Source of the DNA: a virus
Strand: one strand, 5' to 3'
IMG/VR virus record: IMGVR_UViG_3300025168_000420
Location: 1 to 30,159 of that record
DNA: 30,159 nt
Part shown: piece after piece, positions 1 through 6,368 of the stretch
Position numbering within the stretch: the first letter of the stretch is position 1
Layout: every line of letters begins with the position of its first letter
Program-made: the position numbers and the translations under genes
Notes under the pieces: model-generated
The model's database searches: none
Told to the model about the DNA's origin: nothing
Seen by the model: the letters and a program-made list of their open reading frames with translations, nothing else

Positions 1-24
1 GATGGTAGCCATTTAAATAAATAA
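1..24 (+). CDS. 3' end of an upstream gene (partial, uncertain frame)
   Basis: Bases before the first complete gene. Frame 1 reads D-G-S-H-L-N-K and stops at TAA 22-24; frame 2 stops at 14-16. If the window ends are joined with a 4-base overlap (gatg), frame 1 would continue the tail-fibre-like gene that runs off the right end. This is a guess from very little sequence. Confidence 0.25.
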   Translation, partial: DGSHLNK

Positions 25-26
25 AT

Positions 27-206
27 ATGCAAACTCTTATAATTATAATTTCAATAGTAATGTTTTTAACTGCCTTAATGTTGGCGTTAACAGTTTACGG
101 TATATTTACAGATAAAGATAAGGACGGAATTCCTGATGCTTTAGAAGATAAATTTAACCAAGTAGTAAGCGATATAAAACAAGAAATTGAAAAGATTAAA
201 AAATGA
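27..206 (+). CDS. small single-TM protein with an EF-hand-like Ca-binding loop
   Basis: A 59-residue protein. Residues about 3-27 are a strongly hydrophobic membrane segment. Residues 29-40 read DKDKDGIPDALE, which fits the 12-residue EF-hand/thrombospondin-3-type loop D-x-D-x-D-G-x-x-D-x-x-E at every key position. A charged, probably helical tail follows (43-59, rich in K and E). The stop overlaps the next start as ATGA (203-206), so it is translationally coupled to the M15 peptidase. Lying directly before the peptidase and the 3TM holin, it probably belongs to the lysis module, perhaps as a spanin-like or regulatory membrane protein. That role is inferred from position only; calcium binding is inferred from the motif. 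Starts at ATG 27. Confidence 0.75.
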   Translation: MQTLIIIISIVMFLTALMLALTVYGIFTDKDKDGIPDALEDKFNQVVSDIKQEIEKIKK

Positions 207-553
207 AATACTTTACGTTAGATGAATTTGATTCACCTGACCACAAAGGTAGTGGTGTTAATATGGACAGTAACTTTCTTGAGTTGCTCAACAACGCCCG
301 TCAAACTGCAGGGATACCATTTAAAATCACAAGTGGATATAGGACGGTTGAGCATAACAAAAAAGTTGGAGGTGTTTCAAACTCAAGCCACCTATCCGGT
401 CTTGCGGCAGATATTAGTATATCGTCCGGAAACGAAAGATACGTTGTTCTTAATGCCCTTATTAAAGCAGGATTTAAAAGGTTGGGAATCGCTAAAACCT
501 TTATACACTGCGATACCGACGGATCAAAGACAAGCTCGGTATGGACATACTAA
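203..553 (+). CDS. M15-family peptidase, probable endolysin
   Basis: A 116-residue single-domain protein of the Peptidase_M15_3 (D-Ala-D-Ala carboxypeptidase-like) type. The zinc-site signature is visible: SSHLSGLAAD at 61-70 supplies His63 and Asp70, and FIHCD at 100-104 supplies His102. ITSGYRT at 42-48 is the usual substrate-side motif. The length is normal for a stand-alone phage M15 domain, and there is no signal peptide, so release to the peptidoglycan should depend on the holin encoded just downstream (636-1052). Probable role: cutting peptidoglycan peptides at the end of infection. It starts by ATGA overlap with the membrane protein upstream. The family is clear; whether the bond cut is LD-endopeptidase or carboxypeptidase type is not visible. 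Confidence 0.88.
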   Translation: MKYFTLDEFDSPDHKGSGVNMDSNFLELLNNARQTAGIPFKITSGYRTVEHNKKVGGVSNSSHLSGLAADISISSGNERYVVLNALIKAGFKRLGIAKTFIHCDTDGSKTSSVWTY

Positions 554-571
554 TACGGTAGGAAGTACGCT

Positions 572-643
572 ATGGAACAATTAATTACCGGTTATATTGT
601 TTTTCGTTTATTAGAATATTTAATAATAAAAACCTTTGGCTGA
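572..643 (+). CDS. possible 23-residue hydrophobic peptide
   Basis: ATG 572 to TGA 641-643 encodes MEQLITGYIVFRLLEYLIIK followed by T-F-G, a short hydrophobic helix. A purine-rich taggaag lies about 8 nt upstream, and the end overlaps the TTG start of the holin by 8 nt, as expected for a coupled small lysis gene. It is too short to recognise and could be chance. Confidence 0.35.
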   Translation: MEQLITGYIVFRLLEYLIIKTFG

Positions 644-1052
644 AAAGAAAAAATTTAAAGATACCCAAGTAGGCAAATTCCTCTTAAATAAGATACCAGA
701 CGTAGTTGGAGCCGTTGCCGGTAATACCGCCGTAGGGAGTGTTATACAAGCTATTATTGGTGGCTCAAGTATGAGCGATGCTGACAAAGAAATAGCACTT
801 AAAAAACTTGAATTAGAGAGAGCCGAAATAGACGGTACAACAAGGCGCTGGGTAGCCGACGCAAGGAGCGGATCTTGGTTATCAAGTAACGTAAGACCTT
901 TAACTTTAGTATTTTTAACCGTTAGTTACGTTATAGGTTGGTATTTAGGTTACCCTTTAGACTCAATTACCGGTCTTCTCTCGATCGTTATTGGAGGATA
1001 TTTTGGGAGCAGAGGTATAGAGAAGGTATTTGGTAATAATAAACATCAATAA
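636..1052 (+). CDS. three-TM holin (GTA_holin_3TM type)
   Basis: A 138-residue protein. N-terminal residues 15-45 are amphipathic and Gly/Ala/Ile rich. A charged helix follows (48-70), then the block RWVADARSGSWLSSNVRPLT at about 71-90, which resembles the conserved core of 3TM holins (RW..D..S.SWL...RP). Hydrophobic stretches at about 91-107 and 110-128 are membrane spans. Expected role: lesions in the inner membrane that release the M15 endolysin. The only in-frame start is TTG 636, because a TAA precedes it at 627-629. The stop overlaps the next start by one base (TAATG). Family assignment is from memory of the motif; the lysis context supports it. Confidence 0.75.
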   Translation: MAEKKKFKDTQVGKFLLNKIPDVVGAVAGNTAVGSVIQAIIGGSSMSDADKEIALKKLELERAEIDGTTRRWVADARSGSWLSSNVRPLTLVFLTVSYVIGWYLGYPLDSITGLLSIVIGGYFGSRGIEKVFGNNKHQ

Positions 1053-1183
1053 TGGCAAATCAAAAAGTTATTAACTACAAAAAAGTTAAAGTTAAAAGAA
1101 AGGGAATACATAGTAAATGCAAACAATCGTCTTTAAAATCGTCAAAGAATTATACTAAGAAATATAGAGGTCAAGGTAGATAA
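1052..1183 (+). CDS. small very basic protein
   Basis: A 43-residue protein with about 15 Lys/Arg and no acidic residue. It reads MANQKVINYKKVKVKRKGIH, then a Ser/Lys stretch, and ends YTKKYRGQGR. Proteins with the RKGIHSK...KNYKKKYRGQGR pattern recur in flavobacterial phages as conserved hypotheticals (from memory). Its charge suggests nucleic-acid or virion DNA binding. It overlaps the holin stop by one base and is the last gene before the 1184-1315 intergenic region. Confidence 0.7.
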   Translation: MANQKVINYKKVKVKRKGIHSKCKQSSLKSSKNYTKKYRGQGR

Positions 1184-1315
1184 TGTTTATAATTCAAATA
1201 CAATAATACTGGATTATTAAAAAAAAACGAAGTAACTTTGGTGGGTAGTGGGTAATTAATTACTTTATTATTTTATATTTAATATAAGAAATTTATAAAA
1301 ATTTTAATTTATATT
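1184..1315 (+). promoter_or_regulatory. AT-rich intergenic region, candidate promoter for the early block
   Basis: A 132-nt gap between the lysis genes and the recombination genes. TAACTTTG at 1233-1240 matches the Bacteroidota -7 element TAnnTTTG but has no TTTG 19 nt upstream. TATATTTA at 1274-1281 matches the variant box seen at 12458 and 26753, also without a good -33 element. A promoter here is expected from the layout but the sequence support is moderate. Confidence 0.4.
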
Positions 1316-1579
1316 ATGAAAGTAGACGACGAAATAAGGAAAATTACTAGCTATAAAACTTGGAGCGTTAAACGTAAAACGGATACCTTATTAGAAATGG
1401 ACGCTATTAACTATACTAATCTAGGTACTGACTCAACTAAAACAGAAAAGAAAAACGTTAAAATTATTAGTAGAAAAATATATAGAGCTATATCTATTAT
1501 TAATCCTTTAGACGGTTATATACTAGAGGCTCATATGAACGAAAAAGATCTAAGGAGTCTAGTAGATGCCCAAAACTAA
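1316..1579 (+). CDS. hypothetical phage protein
   Basis: An 87-residue protein of mixed charge. I do not recognise a functional domain. The sequence KITSYKTWSVKRKTDTLLEM (about 9-28) looks like a conserved small protein of flavobacterial phages. The end overlaps the start of the NinG gene by 14 nt (1566-1579), so the two are probably co-translated. Position as the first gene of the recombination/replication block suggests early expression. Confidence 0.75.
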   Translation: MKVDDEIRKITSYKTWSVKRKTDTLLEMDAINYTNLGTDSTKTEKKNVKIISRKIYRAISIINPLDGYILEAHMNEKDLRSLVDAQN

Positions 1580-1955
1580 AAAACCTTCAAGGAGTAAACT
1601 TGTAAAGAAACTCGATACGGTATTTAGTCAATGGGTAAGGTTAAGTAAAGCGGATAAAAACGGATATTGTACTTGCGTAACTTGTTCTAAAAAATTATAT
1701 TGGAAAGAGATTCAAGCGGGACATTTTCAAAGCCGGAAACATTATAGTACTCGTTGGGACGAGCTAAACGTTTTCCCGCAGTGCGTCGGTTGTAATGTAT
1801 TTAAATACGGAGAGCAATATAAATATTCTCTTTTTTTAGGAAAAGAAGCCGCAGAAGTATTATATTTGAAAAGTAAAGAAATTGTAAAGTTCTCTAGTAG
1901 CGATCTAGAAGATATGATAAAAGATTATAGTCAAAGACTAAAAAAGCTTACTTGA
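1566..1955 (+). CDS. ninG: NinG/Rap-like recombination endonuclease
   Basis: A 129-residue protein matching the lambda NinG (Rap) family. The zinc-knuckle Cys residues are C35/C37/C40 (CTCVTC) and C73/C76 (PQCVGCN). IQAGHFQSRKHY at 49-60 contributes the HNH-type catalytic His53, and Asn77 lies in the second knuckle. NinG proteins are structure-specific nucleases that act on recombination intermediates such as D-loops and Holliday junctions. It is placed directly upstream of an ERF annealing protein, which fits a phage recombination pathway. The start at ATG 1566 lies inside the preceding gene. A strong terminator (1986-2014) follows. Confidence 0.86.
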   Translation: MPKTKKPSRSKLVKKLDTVFSQWVRLSKADKNGYCTCVTCSKKLYWKEIQAGHFQSRKHYSTRWDELNVFPQCVGCNVFKYGEQYKYSLFLGKEAAEVLYLKSKEIVKFSSSDLEDMIKDYSQRLKKLT

Positions 1956-1985
1956 TTTTTTTCTTGTAAATTTGTTCTTTGTTTT

Positions 1986-2014
1986 GGGGCGGCAGAAATG
2001 TCGCTCCTTTTTTT
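1986..2014 (+). terminator. rho-independent terminator
   Basis: A 9-bp stem GGGGCGGCA/TGTCGCTCC (two G-T pairs) with a GAAA loop, at 1986-1994 and 1999-2007, followed by seven T. It closes the 1316-1955 transcript. A longer open frame through this hairpin (1979-2167) is rejected. Confidence 0.85.
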
Positions 2015-2030
2015 GTTAATTATTTTTTAC

Positions 2031-2038
2031 TATCTTTA
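2031..2038 (+). promoter_or_regulatory. candidate -7 box for the ERF/SSB operon
   Basis: TATCTTTA just after the terminator and 5 nt before ATG 2043 resembles TAnnTTTG with one mismatch. A TTTG ends at 2015, only 15 nt upstream instead of the 19 seen in the clear promoters. Position right after a terminator supports a promoter, but the match is weak. Confidence 0.4.
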
Positions 2039-2042
2039 CAAT

Positions 2043-2150
2043 ATGGAACAATTTACAAAAGCAGAACTCTATGGCAAGGTACAAGAACTGCAATACGAAA
2101 ACGAACAATTAAAGAATCAATTAATTTTAAATACAAAGATCAATGGCTAA
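2043..2150 (+). CDS. 35-residue coiled-coil-like protein
   Basis: ATG 2043 to TAA 2148-2150 encodes MEQFTKAELYGKVQELQYEN and then EQLKNQLILNTKING. Leu residues at heptad-like spacing and many E/Q/K suggest a short coiled coil. It overlaps the ERF gene start (2143) by 8 nt, implying coupling. Small Leu-rich peptides of this kind are common before recombination genes in related phages, but I assign no function. Confidence 0.6.
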   Translation: MEQFTKAELYGKVQELQYENEQLKNQLILNTKING

Positions 2151-2667
2151 GAAAGAAACAAATATAAACGAAAAACTATTTAATCTACAACAAGAGATAG
2201 GTACTATAAGCAAAGACGCGAGTAACCCGTTTTATAAATCTAAGTACTTCGATATAAATTCTTTGATAAAACAATTACAACCTTTATTAAAAAAGAATAA
2301 GCTTTTACTATTACAACCTATAGAGGAGGATATAGTAGTAAGTAAGATACTTTGTATTGAAGGAGGCGGAGGTATAGTAAGCGGTTTAAAGTTGCCTCCT
2401 ATAACGGATCCACAAAAGTTAGGTAGTTGTATCACATATTACCGAAGATATACTTTAGCTAGTTTATTAGGTTTACAAGCTATAGACGACGACGCAAACG
2501 CTGCGACCGGTAATATAAGCCCGACTATCGAAAAGCCTTGGTTAAATAAAGATACGTTGCAATTTACAAAAGCAATAGATTTTTTAAATCAAGGAGGAAA
2601 TATTAAAGATATAGAAGCGAAGTATAAAATAAGTAAAGCAGTTAGAGATGAGTTATCTAAACTGTAA
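2143..2667 (+). CDS. erf: ERF-family single-strand annealing protein
   Basis: A 174-residue protein. The ERF signature GSCITYYRRYTLASLLGL at 94-111, followed by the acidic run DDDAN at 115-119, is clearly present. N-terminal SNPFYKSKYFDINSLI (27-42) matches the start of the ERF fold. ERF proteins anneal complementary single strands and load on resected ends, as RecT and Redbeta do. The likely partner is the RecE-type exonuclease at 7031-7804, with the DUF3127 SSB-like protein next door. The C-terminal third (130-174) is a variable tail, probably a small helical domain. Length is close to typical for short phage ERF proteins. Confidence 0.88.
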   Translation: MAKKETNINEKLFNLQQEIGTISKDASNPFYKSKYFDINSLIKQLQPLLKKNKLLLLQPIEEDIVVSKILCIEGGGGIVSGLKLPPITDPQKLGSCITYYRRYTLASLLGLQAIDDDANAATGNISPTIEKPWLNKDTLQFTKAIDFLNQGGNIKDIEAKYKISKAVRDELSKL

Positions 2668-2726
2668 AGTAAAAAAAACATATTACAACTCAATTTATAA
2701 TAACAAACCAATTAAAATAACTATAT

Positions 2727-3059
2727 ATGGAAATTACAGGAAATATCAAACTAATAACGGAAACGGAAACGGGAACCTCAAAAGCGGGGAAGGAATGGGC
2801 GAAACGTCAAATAGTAGTAACGACTAACGAAACGTACCCCCAAGATATCGCAATAGATTTTATGGGCGATAAAATAACACAAATCAATAATTTTGAAGTA
2901 GGGAACCCGGTAACGGTTTCTATTAATATTAGAGGTAACGAGTATAACGGTAAGTACTATAATAGTATAAACGGTTGGAAGATAGCTAATACTATAGGTC
3001 AAGTTAATAACAACGATCAACAACCCGCTAGAGAGAAAGTAGAAGATTTACCTTTTTAA
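2727..3059 (+). CDS. DUF3127 OB-fold ssDNA-binding-like protein
   Basis: A 110-residue protein matching the DUF3127 pattern: GTSKAGKEWAKRQIVV (16-31), a YPQDIAIDFMGDK block (37-49) and ISINIRGNEYNGKYYNSI-like core with the final GW at 83-84. These proteins have an OB fold and act as SSB substitutes in many Bacteroidota phages (family knowledge). The C-terminus EDLPF resembles the acidic SSB tip ending in PF, which recruits other replication and repair proteins. The gene follows the ERF recombinase and is followed by a terminator, so it is likely abundant early. Starts at ATG 2727. Confidence 0.82.
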   Translation: MEITGNIKLITETETGTSKAGKEWAKRQIVVTTNETYPQDIAIDFMGDKITQINNFEVGNPVTVSINIRGNEYNGKYYNSINGWKIANTIGQVNNNDQQPAREKVEDLPF

Positions 3060-3066
3060 TTTAATC

Positions 3067-3090
3067 GGGGGTTAATAGCCCCCTTTTTTT
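3067..3090 (+). terminator. rho-independent terminator or attenuator
   Basis: GGGGG at 3067-3071 pairs with CCCCC at 3079-3083 around a TTAATAG loop, followed by seven T. The next gene starts only 9 nt later without an evident promoter, so it may act as a partial terminator that lowers expression downstream. Confidence 0.8.
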
Positions 3091-3098
3091 ATACCTTA

Positions 3099-3236
3099 AT
3101 GATAAAACTAAAACAAGGCGAAGAGTTTCCTAAAGACTTTTGGAATTATGACGTAAACGCTATAACCGGATACTATATAGAACCTCAACGTAAAGAACAA
3201 AACGACAAAGTAGCAAGAAAATACCATAAACGATGA
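3099..3236 (+). CDS. 45-residue hypothetical protein
   Basis: ATG 3099 to TGA 3234-3236 encodes a small charged protein that begins MIKLKQGEEFPKDFWNYDVN and ends KYHKR. No domain recognised. It overlaps the ATPase start by ATGA (3233-3236), so the two are co-translated. Codon use matches its neighbours, which argues that it is a real gene. Confidence 0.65.
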   Translation: MIKLKQGEEFPKDFWNYDVNAITGYYIEPQRKEQNDKVARKYHKR

Positions 3237-4144
3237 TAGCGCATTCAAGAAAAATACAAGATAAAATATTAGATATAAAATACGGTAGGATAAAACAAGG
3301 TCTAAAACTTGATATACCCGAGATTGACGAACACTTAAGGTATAAGCAGGGAAATTTTAATTTAATAATTGGGCACGCAAATTCGGGAAAAACCACCTTT
3401 TGTGTTTATTTATTTGTTCTTTGGGCGGTAAAGCATAACTTAAGGTTTTTAATATGGTCAAGCGAAAACACTCCTCAATCTATAGTAAGGAAAATAATAG
3501 AGTTTAAAATGGGTTTACCAATTACGGAAGCTTCGGACGAACAAATTAATAATGCTATTTCTTGGTGCGACAACCACTTTAAAATAATAGACGTCGACGA
3601 TCTATATACCTACAAACAATTAATTAACGAAGCTAAACAAATTAAAAGCGTTTGGAATTACGATTCTTTATTAATAGATCCTTATAATAGTTTATCTAAA
3701 GATCCAACGTTACAAAAGCTAGTAGGTAATTCGCACGACTACGATTATCAAGTGGCGAGCGAGTTTAGGCTTTTAGCTAAGAAACAAAATATAACGCTAT
3801 ATTTAAACGCGCACGGAGTAACAAGCGCAATGCGGTCGATACATACAAACGGAGAATATCAAGGCTTACCTAAACCGTTAGGAATGGCGGACGTAGAAGG
3901 TGGGGGTAAATGGGGAAACCGGGCTGACGATATTTTATGTATCCATCGTTATACAACGCACCCGAGTGATTGGATGTATTCTAATATTAGTATACTCAAG
4001 GTAAAAGAGAACGAAACCGGCGGAAGACCTACATCGTTCGATAATCCTATAAAAATTAAAATGAAAATTAATAACGTTGGATTTGAGTTTTTAGGATCCG
4101 ATTTATTAAAAGAAAAACCAAAAGAAGAAAAAATACCGTTTTGA
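3233..4144 (+). CDS. RecA/DnaB-like ATPase, probable replicative helicase or AAA_25 protein
   Basis: A 303-residue P-loop ATPase. Walker A is GHANSGKTT at 47-55 and Walker B is DSLLIDPYN at about 144-152. The stretch FLIWSSENTP after Walker A has the catalytic Glu and the arrangement seen in RecA-fold DnaB/AAA_25 proteins. LNAHG near 192-196 is the sensor-like strand. There is no DnaB N-terminal domain, so it is a compact helicase or recombination ATPase of the kind phages use for replication. The tail ends in KEEKIPF, close to an SSB tip, and the SSB-like gene nearby ends EDLPF. It starts by ATGA overlap. Helicase activity is inferred from fold and context. Confidence 0.78.
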   Translation: MIAHSRKIQDKILDIKYGRIKQGLKLDIPEIDEHLRYKQGNFNLIIGHANSGKTTFCVYLFVLWAVKHNLRFLIWSSENTPQSIVRKIIEFKMGLPITEASDEQINNAISWCDNHFKIIDVDDLYTYKQLINEAKQIKSVWNYDSLLIDPYNSLSKDPTLQKLVGNSHDYDYQVASEFRLLAKKQNITLYLNAHGVTSAMRSIHTNGEYQGLPKPLGMADVEGGGKWGNRADDILCIHRYTTHPSDWMYSNISILKVKENETGGRPTSFDNPIKIKMKINNVGFEFLGSDLLKEKPKEEKIPF

Positions 4145-4356
4145 TTATAATAATTTTTTTATTAGTTATTGCGTTTATTTTTATAGTAATAGGACATATA
4201 AAGAAAGCTGAGATATTTATAAGCCCGATAAAAGGCTTTATGGTTGGTTTTTTATATCACAAAGACGAATATTTAGAAGAGGACGAGTTTACCCTACAAT
4301 GTTTGTTAGGGGTAATTAGTTTAAACGTAATATGGAAAAATCTGCCGAGTGGCTAA
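4141..4356 (+). CDS. small membrane protein
   Basis: A 71-residue protein starting at TTG 4141, whose last two bases form part of the TGA stop of the ATPase (TTGA overlap). Residues 2-18 (IIIIFLLVIAFIFIVIG) are a clear membrane segment, and a moderately hydrophobic stretch at 53-66 could be a second. Function unknown. The end overlaps the sigma-like gene by 25 nt. The tight packing between a replication ATPase and a sigma-like factor suggests an early membrane protein, but nothing shows its job. Confidence 0.65.
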   Translation: MIIIIFLLVIAFIFIVIGHIKKAEIFISPIKGFMVGFLYHKDEYLEEDEFTLQCLLGVISLNVIWKNLPSG

Positions 4357-4883
4357 AAATAGTAGCGAAAGAGCATAAAAAATGGATTAAGCTTGTTAAT
4401 AATTTAGGAGAGTATAGCTTTGCGGAAGATATAGTCCAAGAGGCTTATATTGTTTTATATAAATATACTAACGAGGAAAGTATAATAAAGAATGGAAAAG
4501 TATCTCAAGGATATATGTTTTATACTTTACGCTCGGTTTTGTTTCAATTTCATAACGCTAAAAAGAAATTTAAAAGACAAGATATAGACGATAAAGAATT
4601 CTTTAATAAAATACCTAATATCGATAATTTAGACGTTGAACAAGGTTATAATAACTTTTGTCTTCTTTTAGATAAAAAGGTAGATACGTTTAATTGGTAT
4701 GATAAGAAACTTTGGAAGCTTTATTCTCAAACCGATATGTCAATAAGAAAGATAGCGTCCGAAACCAATATAAGTTGGGTAAGTATATTCAATAGCTTAA
4801 AAAATATTAAGAACGATCTAAGAGAAGATTTAAAAGAAGATTACGAAGATTGGAAAAATAGAGATTACGAACGATTAAAATAA
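4332..4883 (+). CDS. sigma-70-like factor
   Basis: A 183-residue protein. Residues 31-45, AEDIVQEAYIVLYKY, match the region 2 core of ECF/sigma-70 proteins (AEDLVQE.F..L...), and YTLRSVLFQFHNAKKKFKRQ (64-83) fits the end of region 2. Residues about 123-165 (YDKKLWKLYSQTDMSIRKIA and the following helix) look like region 4, with the helix-turn-helix MSIRKIASETNISWVSIFNSL. Role: probably directs host RNA polymerase to phage promoters. The late motif repeated before TerS, tail, protease, scaffold and portal genes is an attractive target. The region between the two domains is acidic, as in other phage sigma factors. Alternative: a sigma-fold DNA-binding regulator without polymerase binding. Confidence 0.7.
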   Translation: MEKSAEWLKIVAKEHKKWIKLVNNLGEYSFAEDIVQEAYIVLYKYTNEESIIKNGKVSQGYMFYTLRSVLFQFHNAKKKFKRQDIDDKEFFNKIPNIDNLDVEQGYNNFCLLLDKKVDTFNWYDKKLWKLYSQTDMSIRKIASETNISWVSIFNSLKNIKNDLREDLKEDYEDWKNRDYERLK

Positions 4884-4888
4884 AAATT

Positions 4889-5305
4889 ATGGAAAACTAC
4901 AAAGGAGACAAACGTAGTAAAGAATACAAACGATGGAAAAAAAACTTAGAACAATCTAGTAAAGGATTAGGCGATAAAGTCGAAAAGGTCTTTAAGGCGA
5001 CAGGAATAGATAAGGCGGCTAAATTTATACTAGGAGAGGACTGCGGATGCGAAGAGCGTAAGAATACTTTAAATAAAATCTTTCCAAGTAAAAAGATTAA
5101 TTGTTTAACGGAAGACGAATATAATTATTTAGATACTTTCTTTAAACTAAAATCCTCTAAGGTTACGCCCGATCAACAAGCCGAATTAATATTAATATAC
5201 AATAGAGTATTTAACGGTAACGCCGTCGCGACAAGTTGCGGTAGTTGTTTTTTAAACGGAGTATACGATAAACTAAATAAAATATTTAACGAGTACAACG
5301 ATTGA
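4889..5305 (+). CDS. conserved hypothetical protein with Cys pairs
   Basis: A 138-residue protein with a basic N-terminus (1-25). GLGDKVEKVFKATGIDKAAK (26-45) precedes DCGCEERK (51-58), and SCGSC lies at 116-120. Cys52, Cys54, Cys117 and Cys120 could form one metal site. This arrangement (GLGD..EKI.KATGI...DCGCEERK) is a recurring conserved hypothetical in flavobacterial phages from memory. Function unknown; metal binding is inferred. It lies 5 nt after the sigma-like gene and overlaps the next gene as TTGA. Confidence 0.75.
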   Translation: MENYKGDKRSKEYKRWKKNLEQSSKGLGDKVEKVFKATGIDKAAKFILGEDCGCEERKNTLNKIFPSKKINCLTEDEYNYLDTFFKLKSSKVTPDQQAELILIYNRVFNGNAVATSCGSCFLNGVYDKLNKIFNEYND

Positions 5306-5682
5306 AAGAGAAGGAGCTTTTTGAATATCTAATAAAATGTTGTTACCCGGATCTAGTAAAAGCTAAAAAGCAAATGTCTCGGTGGGATTGTTATAGCCCG
5401 GATAAGAGCCATAGGATAGAATTAAAATGTAGGGGTAAGCATTACGATAGTTTACTTATTGAAAAAAAGAAGTTTGACGCCTTAATACTAAAGTGTAAAG
5501 AAAATTTAGATATACCTCTTTATATAAATTATACTCCTAAAGGCGTATATAAATTTAATTTGTATATTGTTAAACCAATTTGGGAAATACAATACCATAA
5601 TAAAACGACTCAATTTAAAAATAATAGTAAGATACCAAAGGAGGTAGCAATGTTAGATATCAAAGACGCGGAAATATTATAG
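5302..5682 (+). CDS. predicted PD-(D/E)XK-type nuclease
   Basis: A 126-residue protein with a pattern typical of the restriction-endonuclease fold: Asp29 (RWDCYS), a strand ending in IELKCR at 39-44 giving Glu40 and Lys42 of the ExK motif, and then a helix with EKKKFDALI (53-62). A second half is rich in aromatic strands. It starts at TTG 5302, coupled to the previous stop by TTGA. Probable role: an endonuclease in phage recombination or replication, or a host-DNA degrading enzyme. The catalytic pattern is visible but weak on its own, so family assignment is tentative. Confidence 0.5.
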   Translation: MKEKELFEYLIKCCYPDLVKAKKQMSRWDCYSPDKSHRIELKCRGKHYDSLLIEKKKFDALILKCKENLDIPLYINYTPKGVYKFNLYIVKPIWEIQYHNKTTQFKNNSKIPKEVAMLDIKDAEIL

Positions 5683-5704
5683 AATAATTATAAACAAAGA
5701 AACA

Positions 5705-6019
5705 ATGAACAAAAAAATAAACAACCTTAAAGAAATAGAATACTATACTAACTTTAATTTAGTAGGAGAGTATATAGTAGAATCAAGAAAGTTAAAGCCG
5801 GAAAACAAAGCTTTAAACGATATGTACTACGCTTGGCAAGAAGTCGGCTTTTACGCTAATAACCTTATAGGTAACGAGAGACATTATAACGATTCCTTAA
5901 GCGAGTATAGAGGCGATAAGATAAGAGCGGTAGAACGATCAAGGAAAGCCGAGGAAAAAATAAAAAGTTTAGAGCAAGAGATAGAAAAGCTTAAGATAAG
6001 AATAGAAGTAGGTATTTAA
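5705..6019 (+). CDS. hypothetical protein with a C-terminal coiled coil
   Basis: A 104-residue protein. Residues about 60-100 are charged and show heptad-like spacing of hydrophobics (SRKAEEKIKSLEQEIEKLKI), a good coiled coil. The N-terminal half contains NDMYYAWQEVGFYANNLIGN at about 39-58, which looks helical. No known domain recognised. A probable oligomeric or adaptor protein in the early block. Confidence 0.7.
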   Translation: MNKKINNLKEIEYYTNFNLVGEYIVESRKLKPENKALNDMYYAWQEVGFYANNLIGNERHYNDSLSEYRGDKIRAVERSRKAEEKIKSLEQEIEKLKIRIEVGI

Positions 6020-6031
6020 ATAATAAAACAA

Positions 6032-6304
6032 ATGAGCGACTCAATAAAGAAATGGCACGAGATACAAGACGATAATAAATGGACTACCGATAGTACCGGG
6101 TACTCTTATAACAATATACCTAAGGATCCTATAGTTGAAAGCGTATTAAATAAGTATAAGACTAGATCAAGAGACGGTATTATAAAATACAATACTACTC
6201 TTTACGATAACCCGGACGGGTTTTATAAGTTTCTTACGCATCTTCAAGAAGAACTTATGGACGCTACCTTATATATAGAAAAGATAAAACAACAAAAAAG
6301 TTAA
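6032..6304 (+). CDS. MazG-like / all-alpha NTP-PPase-like small protein
   Basis: A 90-residue protein. The C-terminal half reads KYNTTLYDNPDGFYKFLTHL, then QEELMDATLYIEKIK (about 73-87). The pattern KYGTTL...WL.HLQEELMDA..Y.E is widespread in phages and resembles the EExxD region of all-alpha dNTP pyrophosphatases, though the first helix motif is not obvious here. Possible role: nucleotide-pool sanitation or control. The family is recognised by pattern only; enzymatic activity is not certain. It is the last gene before a host-type promoter. Confidence 0.6.
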   Translation: MSDSIKKWHEIQDDNKWTTDSTGYSYNNIPKDPIVESVLNKYKTRSRDGIIKYNTTLYDNPDGFYKFLTHLQEELMDATLYIEKIKQQKS

Positions 6305-6311
6305 TAAATTG

Positions 6312-6342
6312 TTTGTATGTTAAAATTATTTGTTTATATTTG
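6312..6342 (+). promoter_or_regulatory. host-type promoter (TTTG-N19-TATATTTG)
   Basis: TTTG at 6312-6315, exactly 19 nt, then TATATTTG at 6335-6342, a full match to the Bacteroidota -33/-7 consensus TTTG-N19-TAnnTTTG. TTGTTT occurs twice 21 nt apart (6309 and 6330), about two helical turns. It drives the gene at 6369. Confidence 0.85.
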
Positions 6343-6368
6343 AGTATTATTAACAAACAAATAACAAG

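Noticed and set aside
222-584. 120-codon frame overlapping the M15 peptidase
   Set aside because: It is a frame shadow; the M15 zinc motifs are in the other frame and this translation looks random.
1979-2167. 62-codon open frame on the plus strand
   Set aside because: It runs through the strong terminator at 1986-2014 and overlaps the better 35-residue ORF and ERF start; the translation is of low complexity and shows no family likeness.
2702-2728. AACAA-N14-CTATATAT before the SSB-like gene
   Set aside because: Three mismatches to TATTATAT and the box overlaps the ATG; not counted as a late motif.
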